This document shows positions 44,593 to 52,990 of a stretch of DNA of 64,000 bases, piece by piece. The notes under the pieces are model-generated. The model ran no database searches and was not told where the DNA came from. It saw only the letters and a program-made list of their open reading frames with translations. The number at the start of each line of letters is the position of its first letter. Position 1 is the first letter of the stretch. The stretch is from Gemmatimonadota bacterium (lineage in GTDB: Bacteria > JAAXHH01), in NCBI GenBank assembly GCA_009838645.1, contig VXRC01000047.1, positions 42,420-106,419 on the forward strand. Direction: 5' to 3'. Position numbers and translations under genes: made by a program.

Positions 44593-44979
44593 CTAACGCG
44601 TTTCGTCGATGGTCGGGAAGTCACCCGGTATGGTGATCTCGATGACTTCGAAATCGTCGGAGTACTCCATGAGTTCATGGGCGACGCCGGGCGCCTGGTA
44701 CCACGCGTCGCCCGCGGTCACCTCGATCTCGCCCACGTCCGCCAGATCGATGCGCGCCCAGCCCTTGAGCAGGTAGTTCATCTGGAACTCGAGTTCGTGG
44801 GAATGATAGCCCATGGGGCCGTCGCAGGACTGGGCGGCCCGGATGACGTGGGCCATCACCCGGCCTTCGGTGGCGGACTTCATGCCCAGGTCGCGGTACA
44901 CGAAATAGGGCCGCAGCCCCTTTTCCCAGTCCGCGCCGTCCGCATGCGCCGCGAAGGACTTGGACGTGTTCTCAGCCAT
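44593..44979 (-). CDS. Cupin domain protein
   Basis: A 128-residue single-domain cupin. Metal-ligand candidates are in GYHSHELEFQMNYLLKGWARI (the H-x-H-x4-E pattern) and GVAHELMEYSDDFEVIEI (the distal His). Small cupins act as dioxygenases, isomerases or sugar-binding proteins. It lies between the dehydrogenase and SDR genes. Its upstream region (44980-45170) has a set of imperfect repeats. Confidence 0.85.
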   Translation of the reverse strand: MAENTSKSFAAHADGADWEKGLRPYFVYRDLGMKSATEGRVMAHVIRAAQSCDGPMGYHSHELEFQMNYLLKGWARIDLADVGEIEVTAGDAWYQAPGVAHELMEYSDDFEVIEITIPGDFPTIDETR

Positions 44980-45107
44980 GATGGTGCTCCTTTTTGGTTG
45001 GAAACGACAGATGCCGACGATAGAGTCACAAAGGCGGGTGACAGCGTATCATAGACGAACGACAGCGTTACAGTGGCGAACGACGGATGCAGAGGGTCTG
45101 GCCCAAA

Positions 45108-45188
45108 CGGCATCAGGGCGTGCCCCGGCTACGGGGCGCCCGCCCGAACGGCATTGAGGCGTGTGCCGGCATCAGGGCGTGCCCCGGC
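45108..45188. repeat. Three-copy repeat duplicating the 3' end of the SDR gene
   Basis: A 22-bp segment at 45167-45188, holding the last codons and the stop of the minus-strand SDR gene, recurs exactly at 45108-45129. A third, imperfect copy lies between them at about 45147-45170. The outer copies are 59 bases apart. This is the third gene end in the window duplicated together with its stop. Confidence 0.85.
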
Positions 45189-45960
45189 GCTCCCCGCCAT
45201 CCATGTAGACCGCGGTGCCGAAGACATACGAACAGGGTTCGGACGCGAGAAAAGTCGCCACGGTTGCGACCTCTTCCGGTTCCGCAATGCGGCCGGCGGG
45301 AAGCCGCTCACCGGCTTCGCGAAGCAGGTCCTCGACGTCGCGGCCCTGCCGGTCGGCCTCCGCCTGCTGCAGATCCCGGGCCCGCTTGGTGTTCGTCATG
45401 CCGGGACAAATGGCGTTGACCAGGATGCCGTCTCCCGATACCGCGTCCGTCAGGGCTCGCGTGCAATTGAGTACGGCGATGTTGGCGACACTCAGCGGGA
45501 TGTTGCCGCGACCGGGGCTCGTTCCCGCGCTGCCGGCGATGTGGACGATGCGTCCCCACCGGTTCTTCTGCATGTACGGGATCACCAATTGGGACATCCG
45601 CAGGTATCCGTGGGCCTTGAGCGCCAGCCCCTCGTCGATCTGTTCCGTGGGTAGCTCCAGGATGTCGCCTCCCCGGGCCGCTCCGGCGCAGTTGACGAGG
45701 ATGTCGATACCGCCGAAGGTGTCTGCGGCCTCCCGGATCACCTTGCGGCAGTCGTCCAGCGAGGTCAGGTCGCCCGTGACCGCGTGTCCCTCGCCGCCCG
45801 CCGCTTCGATTTCCCGGACCACCTCGTCCAGCGGGTCCCGGTTCCGGGCCGTGACGCACACGCGGGCGCCCTCCCGGGCCAGGGCCAGTGCGCAGCAACG
45901 CCCGATGCCCCGGCTGCCGCCGGTGACGATCGCTCTTTTCCCACGGAGTTTCAGGTCCAT
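45172..45960 (-). CDS. SDR family NAD(P)-dependent oxidoreductase
   Basis: A 262-residue short-chain dehydrogenase. TGGSRGIGRCCALAL is the cofactor motif, NCAGAARGG is the NAG-like motif, and the catalytic set appears as Ser in IAGSAGTSPG with a downstream N-x-x-x-K-like segment (NIAVLNCTRAL), where the usual Tyr is not clear. The start at MDLKLRGKRAIV (45960) is chosen because upstream residues are Arg-rich and unlike the family. It ends VYMDGGERRGTP. The missing canonical YxxxK deserves attention. Confidence 0.82.
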   Translation of the reverse strand: MDLKLRGKRAIVTGGSRGIGRCCALALAREGARVCVTARNRDPLDEVVREIEAAGGEGHAVTGDLTSLDDCRKVIREAADTFGGIDILVNCAGAARGGDILELPTEQIDEGLALKAHGYLRMSQLVIPYMQKNRWGRIVHIAGSAGTSPGRGNIPLSVANIAVLNCTRALTDAVSGDGILVNAICPGMTNTKRARDLQQAEADRQGRDVEDLLREAGERLPAGRIAEPEEVATVATFLASEPCSYVFGTAVYMDGGERRGTP

Positions 45961-46066
45961 GACTTCCGTTTCCGACTGATCGAGTTGCCGCCGCCCTCGG
46001 TCCGGTCGGCGGTGGTTCGTTCGGCCAGCCGAGGAGGATCGTTCGGCCCGGTCACCGCCGATTCGG

Positions 46067-47050
46067 TCACAACCCCAGCAGGCGAACGGCATTCCCTCCC
46101 AGAATAGCGGCGCGGTCTTCTTCGGTAAGGTCCATCGCGTTGATGCTCTCGATCATCTTCGGCATGCTGCCGATCTGGTGGGGATAGTCGCTCCCGGCCA
46201 GGATACGGTCGACCCCGGCGAAGCCCAGGGCGAAATGCAGCGCGTCCACGTCGAAATTGACCGTGTCGTAGTAGAACTGGTTCTTCAGGTAGACCGTGGG
46301 ATGGTGCTCCAGGTTGGCGCGGCACTGCGGAAAGGCCTCGTAGCACCGGTCGAAGCGCTCGGCGAGGTAGGGCACGGCGCCGCCCAGGTGGCCCAGCACC
46401 CAGCGAATGTTCGGAAAGCGCTCCACCACGCCGCTGAAGAGCAGGCTGGCCGTGGCCAGGGTCGTATCCATGAGAAAGCCCACCGCGGGCATGAGCATGT
46501 AGTCCTTCATGGCCTCCACGCCCAGGGGGAAGGTGGGATGGATGAAGACGGCCATTTCACGATCGTCCGCGATCTCGTACATGGACCAGAAGCAAGGATC
46601 GCTGAGCGCCACGCCGTTGGCGTTGCTGTACACGCACGCCCCTTTGAGACCCAGCGAACCGACGGCCCGTTCCAGCTCGGCGGCGCAGGCCTCCGGCTTG
46701 TTCAGCGGAAGGGTAGCCAGGGCCGGCAGACGGTCCGGATGCGCCTGTTGTATCTCGGCGAAAAGATCGTTGACCTTGCTGCTGAGTTCGGCGGACCGGT
46801 CCGGCGTCTCGATGAGCGTGCCGGGCGCCGTGAATGTGATGACGTGGGTGTCGACGCCGGCCTCGTCCATGACCTCCACGCGCACGTCCATGAGCCGGTG
46901 GCCGGGCACCAGGATGTTGTAGTCGCCGGGAGAGTGCAGGACCGGGTTGCCGTCTTCGTCGTCGGTCACCGTGTACGCGCTGGGACCCTTCCGGATCTCC
47001 TCGACGTACCGGGGCGGATAGACGTGGTTGTGAAAATCGACGATGGGCAT
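46067..47050 (-). CDS. Amidohydrolase family protein (ACMSD-like)
   Basis: A 327-residue TIM-barrel metal enzyme like 2-amino-3-carboxymuconate-6-semialdehyde decarboxylase and 5-carboxyvanillate decarboxylase. The N-terminal metal motif is VDFHNHVYPP, VFIHPTFPLG carries the next His, VLGHLGGAVPYLAER the third, and AGSDYPHQIG the catalytic Asp. Members are mostly decarboxylases or hydrolases of aromatic or small carboxylic acids. It lies next to SDR and cupin genes, consistent with a degradative pathway. Confidence 0.85.
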   Translation of the reverse strand: MPIVDFHNHVYPPRYVEEIRKGPSAYTVTDDEDGNPVLHSPGDYNILVPGHRLMDVRVEVMDEAGVDTHVITFTAPGTLIETPDRSAELSSKVNDLFAEIQQAHPDRLPALATLPLNKPEACAAELERAVGSLGLKGACVYSNANGVALSDPCFWSMYEIADDREMAVFIHPTFPLGVEAMKDYMLMPAVGFLMDTTLATASLLFSGVVERFPNIRWVLGHLGGAVPYLAERFDRCYEAFPQCRANLEHHPTVYLKNQFYYDTVNFDVDALHFALGFAGVDRILAGSDYPHQIGSMPKMIESINAMDLTEEDRAAILGGNAVRLLGL

Positions 47051-47083
47051 GGGGTGGGCGTGTCCTCTCCGCTCGATTGCGTG

Positions 47084-49666
47084 TCAGCTCCCGTACATCG
47101 CGTTGAAGAGCAGCTTGAAGGTGCCGTGGGTCTGGTTGCGGAAATTAACCTGGAATCCGTAGAGTACGATGCGGCCTTCGCCGTGGCGTACGCTGATCAT
47201 GGCGGGCTTGCCGGCGATGTGTTCCTCTCCGATCAGCCACCCGCTCTCGAGCACGTCTTTTTCGGGATAGGCGGCGACCACCTCGTACAGGTCGTTGAAA
47301 TGGGAAGGGTTGATCGAATACACGGGACTGCCGCGGTGCATGGCCAGGGCCCGCTCCGGCATTCCGTATCCCAGCCGGTGGGTGTTGTCGACCCGGATCC
47401 GCAGCATGGAACCGGGGCAGAAGAACGCGCTTTCCGGCAGTCCGGCCGTTACGTCGGTGATATGGAGGCCGAACTTCTCGATGGGAAGCCGGCACGCGCG
47501 GCCGACGGCCACGAGCGTACCGCCTTTCTCCACGAAGGTGCCGATGGCCTCGATTTCCGATTCACCCAGGGCGCTGCGGTACTTTTCGGGCTGGGGCACG
47601 GTCTTCAGGCGTCTTTCGATCTCCTGTTCCGTGCCGGCCATCATGTCCATCGTGTCGTCGGGCAGGATGAACGCGTCGCAGAGGTCGCTTAGATCGCCTT
47701 GGATATCGGCGTCCCGTACGGAGCAATAGGAAAAACCCGACTGTTCCAGCGTCATGCGGGTCCAGCCTTCGGGCATGTTGCCGCCCCAGTACCGCTGGTA
47801 CATGGCGATACGCGGCGGCCCAACGGGATCGCCTTCCACCGGTGCTTCGAGGCGGTAGCCGGCGGCGCCGGCAGCCCGGACGATTTCCTCGGACCTCGCC
47901 TGGTCGATCCCGCTGACGATAAAGGCGCCGGGCGGCATAGCCGGCATGGCCGACATGGGCGGCATGGCCGGCATGCCTTGGCCACCCACGGAAAGGGAAC
48001 CGGTGGCACGGCAGACTTCCGCACCCGCATCGAGGGCCGCGTTGACCGCGGCGAAGGCGGCGTTAAAACGAGGGTCGATGGCCATGCCGTGCGCGCCGTC
48101 GCCGGTCACCGCACCGTTCGCCGGCGCCGGTTCGGTCACGGCGTCCAGGTTCAGGGCATCCTCGTCCAGGGCGGCGTGGGGCACTTCCGCCGGTTCCGCG
48201 CGGACGCCCATCATCTCCGCCAGCGTGTCCGTCGTTGTGTCGAAGATCCTGGTGGGCGAGCCGTCGGCCTTGCGCGCCCAGGCGTCGTCCGGCCAGAAGG
48301 TCTGCTCCAGCAGCGTCTTGATCACGCCGCGCTTGGGCTGGGCGTTGGATATGAACCAGGTACCCGCGGGATAGACCCGGCTTCCCACCGTCGCCCGGGT
48401 CCGCGTGCGCCGCACGTCGATGCCCTGGCGAAGCAGGGCGTTCACCAGGTGGGTCACGACCGCCGGATCGTGCTGGTCCGGGCGGATGAAGAAACCCGCC
48501 GAATCGTCCTCCCGGCCCCTCCGGGTCTGATGCAGGGCCTTCTGCGCGGCGTTCCGCAGCACCGTTTCCCGGCACCGGGCCGCGATGTCCATGATTCCCC
48601 TGGCTGCGACGAGTTGCTGGTCCACCATGTCGCGCAGCCGCCACCATCCCCCCGGCCACGGATTCGGGAAATTGGTCTGCGGCTTGTAATGGGGCAGCGT
48701 GTGCAGGGTGTTCCCGTCCTCGCCCCTGAGCTGATGGGGATGCACGTAGAGGGGACTGGCCAGTTTGGCCTGGGCCGTTTCGGAAAGCAGGCTCGCGATG
48801 TTGTGGTAGTTGCCGAGCCAGTGAAACCCCATGTGGTACCAGGCCGGGAACATGGCGCCGCTGATGACACCCTTGTGGCCCGCTTCCTCCAGCTTGTAGA
48901 CCATGTGGGCCCCGTACCAGTTGATCTCGCGCCATACGAGCGGGTCGGCGTGGGGATGAATGGGTTCGCAGTAGGGGCAGACGAAAAGGCGGGGCTGATA
49001 GCCGCCCATCTCGTGATGGTCCTGGAAGACGTGGGGATGCCAGTCCTGGAACATGATCCGGGCCATGTACTTCGATTCCACCAGGTTCAGCATGAAGGCG
49101 TCCCGGTTGTTGTCGTGTCCGCAGTACCGGTGATACAGCCAGGGCAGGTCGCATCCCTCGTATTCCGTGCCCAGGTGCTCGTTGTACCAGTCGGTCACCA
49201 TGAGCTGGCCGTCCGGATTGAAGCAGGGCACCATCAGGAAGATGACGTTTTCCAGGATGTGCTTCGTGGCCTCGTCTTCGCCCGTCACCAGGTCGTAGGC
49301 GAGTTGGGGCGCCATCTGCGTCGCGGCAATCTCATTGGCGTGGAGGCTCATGGACTGGCAGACGATGACCTTGCCGTCCTGCACCAGGCCGTCGATTTCG
49401 GCATCGGAAAGGCCCCTCGGATCGGCGATTCGCCCGTTGACTTCCCGGAGCTCCTCCAGCCTGGCCTGGTTCTCCGCGGAGGTGATGATGGCCAGCAGGA
49501 AGGGGTTGCCCTCCGTCGTGGGACCCAGGTTGACCACGCGGATGTCCTCGCTCTGCTGGTTCAGCAGGTAGAAATACTCCGCGATGCGGTCCCAGCGGGC
49601 CATCTTGCGGTCGTCGCCGAGCCGGAAGCCGAAGAAGGATTCCGGTCGCTCAACGCGGTCGGCCAT
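47084..49666 (-). CDS. M14 family zinc carboxypeptidase with large C-terminal domain
   Basis: An 860-residue protein. The M14 domain spans about residues 20-400: Zn ligands H109-x2-E112 (LHANE), NPDGQLMVTDW with the substrate-binding Asn/Asp, and FQDHHEMGG. The second half (about 560-860) looks like a class I glutamine-amidotransferase-like alpha/beta domain and ends YGFQVNFRNQTHGTFKLLFNA. No signal peptide is visible from the chosen start, so a cytosolic location is likely unless a non-classical export route exists. A Met/Ala/Pro repeat (MPAMPPMSAMPAMPPG) links the domains. Confidence 0.83.
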   Translation of the reverse strand: MADRVERPESFFGFRLGDDRKMARWDRIAEYFYLLNQQSEDIRVVNLGPTTEGNPFLLAIITSAENQARLEELREVNGRIADPRGLSDAEIDGLVQDGKVIVCQSMSLHANEIAATQMAPQLAYDLVTGEDEATKHILENVIFLMVPCFNPDGQLMVTDWYNEHLGTEYEGCDLPWLYHRYCGHDNNRDAFMLNLVESKYMARIMFQDWHPHVFQDHHEMGGYQPRLFVCPYCEPIHPHADPLVWREINWYGAHMVYKLEEAGHKGVISGAMFPAWYHMGFHWLGNYHNIASLLSETAQAKLASPLYVHPHQLRGEDGNTLHTLPHYKPQTNFPNPWPGGWWRLRDMVDQQLVAARGIMDIAARCRETVLRNAAQKALHQTRRGREDDSAGFFIRPDQHDPAVVTHLVNALLRQGIDVRRTRTRATVGSRVYPAGTWFISNAQPKRGVIKTLLEQTFWPDDAWARKADGSPTRIFDTTTDTLAEMMGVRAEPAEVPHAALDEDALNLDAVTEPAPANGAVTGDGAHGMAIDPRFNAAFAAVNAALDAGAEVCRATGSLSVGGQGMPAMPPMSAMPAMPPGAFIVSGIDQARSEEIVRAAGAAGYRLEAPVEGDPVGPPRIAMYQRYWGGNMPEGWTRMTLEQSGFSYCSVRDADIQGDLSDLCDAFILPDDTMDMMAGTEQEIERRLKTVPQPEKYRSALGESEIEAIGTFVEKGGTLVAVGRACRLPIEKFGLHITDVTAGLPESAFFCPGSMLRIRVDNTHRLGYGMPERALAMHRGSPVYSINPSHFNDLYEVVAAYPEKDVLESGWLIGEEHIAGKPAMISVRHGEGRIVLYGFQVNFRNQTHGTFKLLFNAMYGS

Positions 49667-49674
49667 GAAACGCT

Positions 49675-49734
49675 CCTGTCCGTGGTTGTCCTGTCCGTGG
49701 TTGTCCTGTCCGTGGTTATCCTGACCGTGCTGCC
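49675..49734. repeat. 15-bp tandem repeat, four copies, between M14 and cyclophilin genes
   Basis: Units starting CCTGTCCGTGGTTGT at 49675, 49690, 49705 and 49720 have a strict 15-bp period. The first two copies are identical, the third differs by one base, and the fourth is degenerate. They fill almost all the space between the cyclophilin stop (49734-49736) and the M14 start (49666), both on the minus strand, so the array forms the M14 leader. Confidence 0.92.
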
Positions 49735-50483
49735 TACCTGGTCTTTCTTTCCACTTTGGTGATCACGACCGGCGGCGTGAGACGCTGGTTTTCGCGGGGG
49801 GACACCTGGATCTTTCGGATCACGTCCATGCCCCGGGTCACCCGGCCGAATGCGGCGAATCCCTGTCCGTCCGGGTTGCGCTTGCCGCCGAAATCCAGTT
49901 CGGGCTGGTCGCCGATGCAGAAGAAGAACCCGGAGGTTGCCGTGTCCGGACCCATGCGCGCCATGGAGATGGCCCCGTCGACGTGCTTCAGTCCGGTCGC
50001 GGAAGTCCGTTCGAGGGGAATCGGATCGATTCCGCTGTTGGGCGGATAGCTGTCGTCCCGGTAATCGGGGTTTACGGCGCCCTGTATCACCTCGATCTTC
50101 ACGTCGTTGTTCGGCTGGTTGTCCATGGTCACCGTCCGGTGGAACACCCCGCCGTTGTACTGTCCGGCATCCACGTACCGCATGAAATTCGCCACGGTAA
50201 CCGGTGCGCGGACCGGGTCGAGGACGATTTCGATGGTCCCCGCTTCCGTGGTCATCTCCAGAGTAATTTCTTCTTCCTGGGCGTGGACCTGGCCGCCCGG
50301 GAGGGCAGGACCGGCCAGTCCAGCCAATCCGGCCAGTCCTCCCGGTTTGGCCAATCCGGCCAGTCCGCCCGTTCCGCCGAAGAGACCGCAGAGCAGCAGG
50401 CCGGCCGGTACACCGAGGAGACCGCGAAGCAGCAGGCCGGTCAGGAGGTGTTTTGTATTAGTCGCCGGATTTCTCATGAGCAT
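49734..50483 (-). CDS. Cyclophilin-type peptidyl-prolyl isomerase, secreted
   Basis: A periplasmic PPIase of about 249 residues. The N-terminal signal region is followed by a Gly/Leu/Ala repeat segment (GGLAGLAKPGGLAGLAGLAGP) and QVHAQ as the likely cleavage site. The cyclophilin core has VANFMRYVDAGQYNGGVFHRTV, ISMARMGPDTATSGFFFCIGD and FAAFGRVTRGMDVIRKI, with an insert after the FHRTV strand. I chose MLMRNP (50483); MRNPAT at 50477 is also possible, and the frame runs to 50552. Confidence 0.87.
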   Translation of the reverse strand: MLMRNPATNTKHLLTGLLLRGLLGVPAGLLLCGLFGGTGGLAGLAKPGGLAGLAGLAGPALPGGQVHAQEEEITLEMTTEAGTIEIVLDPVRAPVTVANFMRYVDAGQYNGGVFHRTVTMDNQPNNDVKIEVIQGAVNPDYRDDSYPPNSGIDPIPLERTSATGLKHVDGAISMARMGPDTATSGFFFCIGDQPELDFGGKRNPDGQGFAAFGRVTRGMDVIRKIQVSPRENQRLTPPVVITKVERKTR

Positions 50484-50810
50484 GATCCCCGTCCGGTAAA
50501 CGGCATCACGGCCACCCGTGACGCCCGGTCCGGATGACCGTGGGATGAACACCGTCGTGATTACGTGGAAACAGCAGCGGATACCGGTTCCCCCGGCAAT
50601 GCGGGACGAACCTGAAAACGTAAGGCATGATGAAACCGGGGTGGGTCCCTGTCAAGCGTTTTATGGTTGCGGCCAGCGGGGTTACGGCGCCCTTTCGACA
50701 CGGGCAAAAACCTTGACAGTGCGACAGGCGCGGTGGAACTTATGAGCATAACCCGAGCCGTCAGTTTTCTCCTGTCGGGCCTTCGCGGCCGGCCCCCGAG
50801 ATGACCTCCC
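50484..50810. other. Divergent promoter region between cyclophilin and TonB genes (327 bases)
   Basis: Two perfect TTGACA hexamers point in opposite directions: on the minus strand at 50650-50655 with a CATCAT -10 (50627-50632, spacer 17), facing the cyclophilin gene, and on the plus strand at 50713-50718 with an AT-rich AACTTATGAG about 17-20 bases on, facing the TonB gene. No small gene was seen here. Confidence 0.5.
50627..50655 (-). promoter_or_regulatory. Candidate sigma70 promoter for the cyclophilin gene
   Basis: TTGACA (complement of 50650-50655) and CATCAT (complement of 50627-50632) are 17 bases apart, placing transcription start near 50620 and leaving a leader of roughly 135 bases. 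Confidence 0.4.
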
Positions 50811-51728
50811 ATGAACAGGCGATTTGCACGGTCCGAACAGACCGCATGGTTTGCATGGTTCGCGCGGTCCGCATGGCCCGTACAGTACGCACACCGGATC
50901 GGACAGTACCTCGAACGGTACGAGTTCGAAGATCTGGTTCCCCACCCGCTGAAGCGGTTTTCGCGCCGGTTTCTCGGCGCCGGGGTCTGGTTTGCCGCCT
51001 TCCTGCATTTCTTCGCCGCAGGTGGCATCTATGTATACAGTCAGATCGACTTCGAGCCCATGGTGGAGCTTGAGATCCTGCCCTATCCAGATCACCTGAT
51101 CGACCTCATCGATCCGGCCAGGCTGCTCACGTCGGAGCAGGGCGGCGGCCGGCCCGGACGGCTCGAGCCGCCGGAGGATCCCGGTGATGACATCATGAGC
51201 CAGGGCGTGCCCGTTCCCGTGGTCGTGGGGATACCCGAACCGATCGACGACAGCCTGATCGCCGAGGAGCACGAAATCGCTTCACAGGAGGAGATGGAAA
51301 GGGCCGTGGCTGTCGCCATGGATACCGAAAGCGACCCCGGCGACGAGACGGGGATGGCAGGATCGGGCGTCGCGGGAGGCGTCGAAGGGGGAAGCGGGAG
51401 CGGCGGTACGGGCGGACTCGGCGAAGGGGGCGACGGAACCTGGAAATACGACACGCCGCCTATACCTCGCCGCCTCAACATGAGCATCTCCCGGAGGGAA
51501 ATCCCGCGTAATCTGCGCCACGTTAAGGACAGCATCGTCCGGTTCGAGCTGCTGATCGATGAACAAGGGGAGGTCGTGGACGCCACCATGATCGAATCGA
51601 CCGGGTACGCCGAGATCGACGATCTGCTGCTCCAAAAGATCTACGCTTCCAGATATCATCCCGCCACCCTGAGGCAGCATCCGGTCAAGGCGTGGATCGC
51701 CGTAGGCTACGGCTACAAGGTCAGGTAG
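50811..51728 (+). CDS. TonB C-terminal domain protein (energy transducer TonB-like)
   Basis: A 305-residue protein with one membrane segment (about residues 60-80, GAGVWFAAFLHFFAAGGIYVY) and a long acidic and then Gly-rich periplasmic spacer (GSGVAGGVEGGSGSGG), not the usual Pro/Lys linker. The C-terminal domain (about 215-305) has IPRNLRHVKDSIVRFELLIDEQGEV and a final VAVGYGYKVR-like strand, typical of TonB/TolA. The cytosolic N-terminus is Arg/Trp-rich and encoded by imperfect repeats. No ExbB or ExbD gene is nearby. Confidence 0.82.
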   Translation: MNRRFARSEQTAWFAWFARSAWPVQYAHRIGQYLERYEFEDLVPHPLKRFSRRFLGAGVWFAAFLHFFAAGGIYVYSQIDFEPMVELEILPYPDHLIDLIDPARLLTSEQGGGRPGRLEPPEDPGDDIMSQGVPVPVVVGIPEPIDDSLIAEEHEIASQEEMERAVAVAMDTESDPGDETGMAGSGVAGGVEGGSGSGGTGGLGEGGDGTWKYDTPPIPRRLNMSISRREIPRNLRHVKDSIVRFELLIDEQGEVVDATMIESTGYAEIDDLLLQKIYASRYHPATLRQHPVKAWIAVGYGYKVR

Positions 51729-51766
51729 TCTTGGTGTCCGCCGCCGGCCCATAGAACCAGGATTCC

Positions 51767-52981
51767 ATGTCCCCATCCCTCTGTCTCATGATGTTCCTCC
51801 AGTTCTTCATCTGGGGGGCCTGGTTCACGACGATCGCCGTCTACATGAGCGCCCACGGGATGGGAGACCTGACCCACTGGCCCTACACGGTGAACCCGGT
51901 GGCCGCGATCATCTCCCCCTTCTTCCTGGGCCTGGTGGCGGACCGCTATTTCGCGCCGGAACGGATCCTCGGCTGGCTGCACATTCTCGCGGGCGGTGTC
52001 ATGCTGCTCGTTCCCCGGGCCGTGGATTCGCCGTTCCTCTTCATCCTCCTCCTGCTGGCCTACAACATCTGCTACATGCCGACCCTGGGCCTGGTGAACG
52101 CCATCACCTTTCACCGGGTCGAGGACCGGGAAGCGCAGTATCCGCTGATCCGCGTGTTCGGCACGGTAGGCTGGATCGCGGCGGGACTCTTCATCAGCTT
52201 CGTCCTGGGGCTGTTCACGGGCGGGGTCATACCTGAGGAGACGGCCTGGCCGCTCTACACGACGGGGGTCGCCGGCCTGGTCATGGGACTGTACAGCTTC
52301 ACACTCGGCCGGACGCCGCCGGCCGCCGCGGGGAGGAAGGCGTCGCTGCGGTCCGTGATCGGGCTGGACGCCCTGCAGGAACTGGGAAGCCGGTCGTTCT
52401 ACCTGTTCATCCTGAGCGCCCTTCTCCTCTGCATCCCGCTGGCCTTCTACTACAACTTCACGCAGATCTACCTCGGCGCGACGGGATTCACGAACATCGC
52501 GGGCACACAGACCCTGGGCCAGTTTTCCGAGGTGTTCCTGATGCTGTGCATGCCCTTCTTCTTCCGGCGCCTCGGCGTGAAGCGGATGCTGCTGATCGCC
52601 ATGGCCGCCTGGATCGTCCGGTACGGGCTGTTCTCCCTCGGCGCGCCAGACGCCCTGTGGACCCTGATCGTCACGGGGATCATCCTCCACGGCATCTGCT
52701 ACGACTTCTTCTTCGTGACTGCCCACGTCTACATGGACCAGCAGGCGACACCCGCGAACCGGGGGCAGGCCCAGGGGCTGTTCGTCCTCGTTTCCAGCGG
52801 ACTGGGCATGCTGATCGGCGCCCAGATCGCCGGCCGGGTCTACAATGCCTTTCTCGGTTCGACGGGGAGCCTCAGCCTGTCGGACTGGCAGGTATTCTGG
52901 ATCCTGCCCGCCGCCCTTGTCATTCTGGTCTTGATTCTGTTCGCGGCGGGATTCAGGGAGGGGAAGCGCCCGACGGGGTAA
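51767..52981 (+). CDS. MFS nucleoside:H+ symporter-like transporter (NupG family)
   Basis: A 404-residue permease with 12 predicted membrane segments. The start LCLMMFLQFFIWGAWFTTIAVYM and LVADRYFAPERILG after segment 2 match the NupG/XapB family, as do FPRTVGWIA-like VFGTVGWIAAG and DFFFVTAHVYMDQQATP. It could import nucleosides or related sugars. It begins 38 bases after the TonB gene on the same strand. There is no ribosome-binding site of note. Confidence 0.82.
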   Translation: MSPSLCLMMFLQFFIWGAWFTTIAVYMSAHGMGDLTHWPYTVNPVAAIISPFFLGLVADRYFAPERILGWLHILAGGVMLLVPRAVDSPFLFILLLLAYNICYMPTLGLVNAITFHRVEDREAQYPLIRVFGTVGWIAAGLFISFVLGLFTGGVIPEETAWPLYTTGVAGLVMGLYSFTLGRTPPAAAGRKASLRSVIGLDALQELGSRSFYLFILSALLLCIPLAFYYNFTQIYLGATGFTNIAGTQTLGQFSEVFLMLCMPFFFRRLGVKRMLLIAMAAWIVRYGLFSLGAPDALWTLIVTGIILHGICYDFFFVTAHVYMDQQATPANRGQAQGLFVLVSSGLGMLIGAQIAGRVYNAFLGSTGSLSLSDWQVFWILPAALVILVLILFAAGFREGKRPTG

Positions 52982-52990
52982 AAGAATCCG

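Noticed and set aside
49675..49734. 15-bp tandem arrays considered as CRISPR or iteron arrays.
   Set aside because: No unique spacers between units, no cas or rep genes, and unit sequence differs from array to array.
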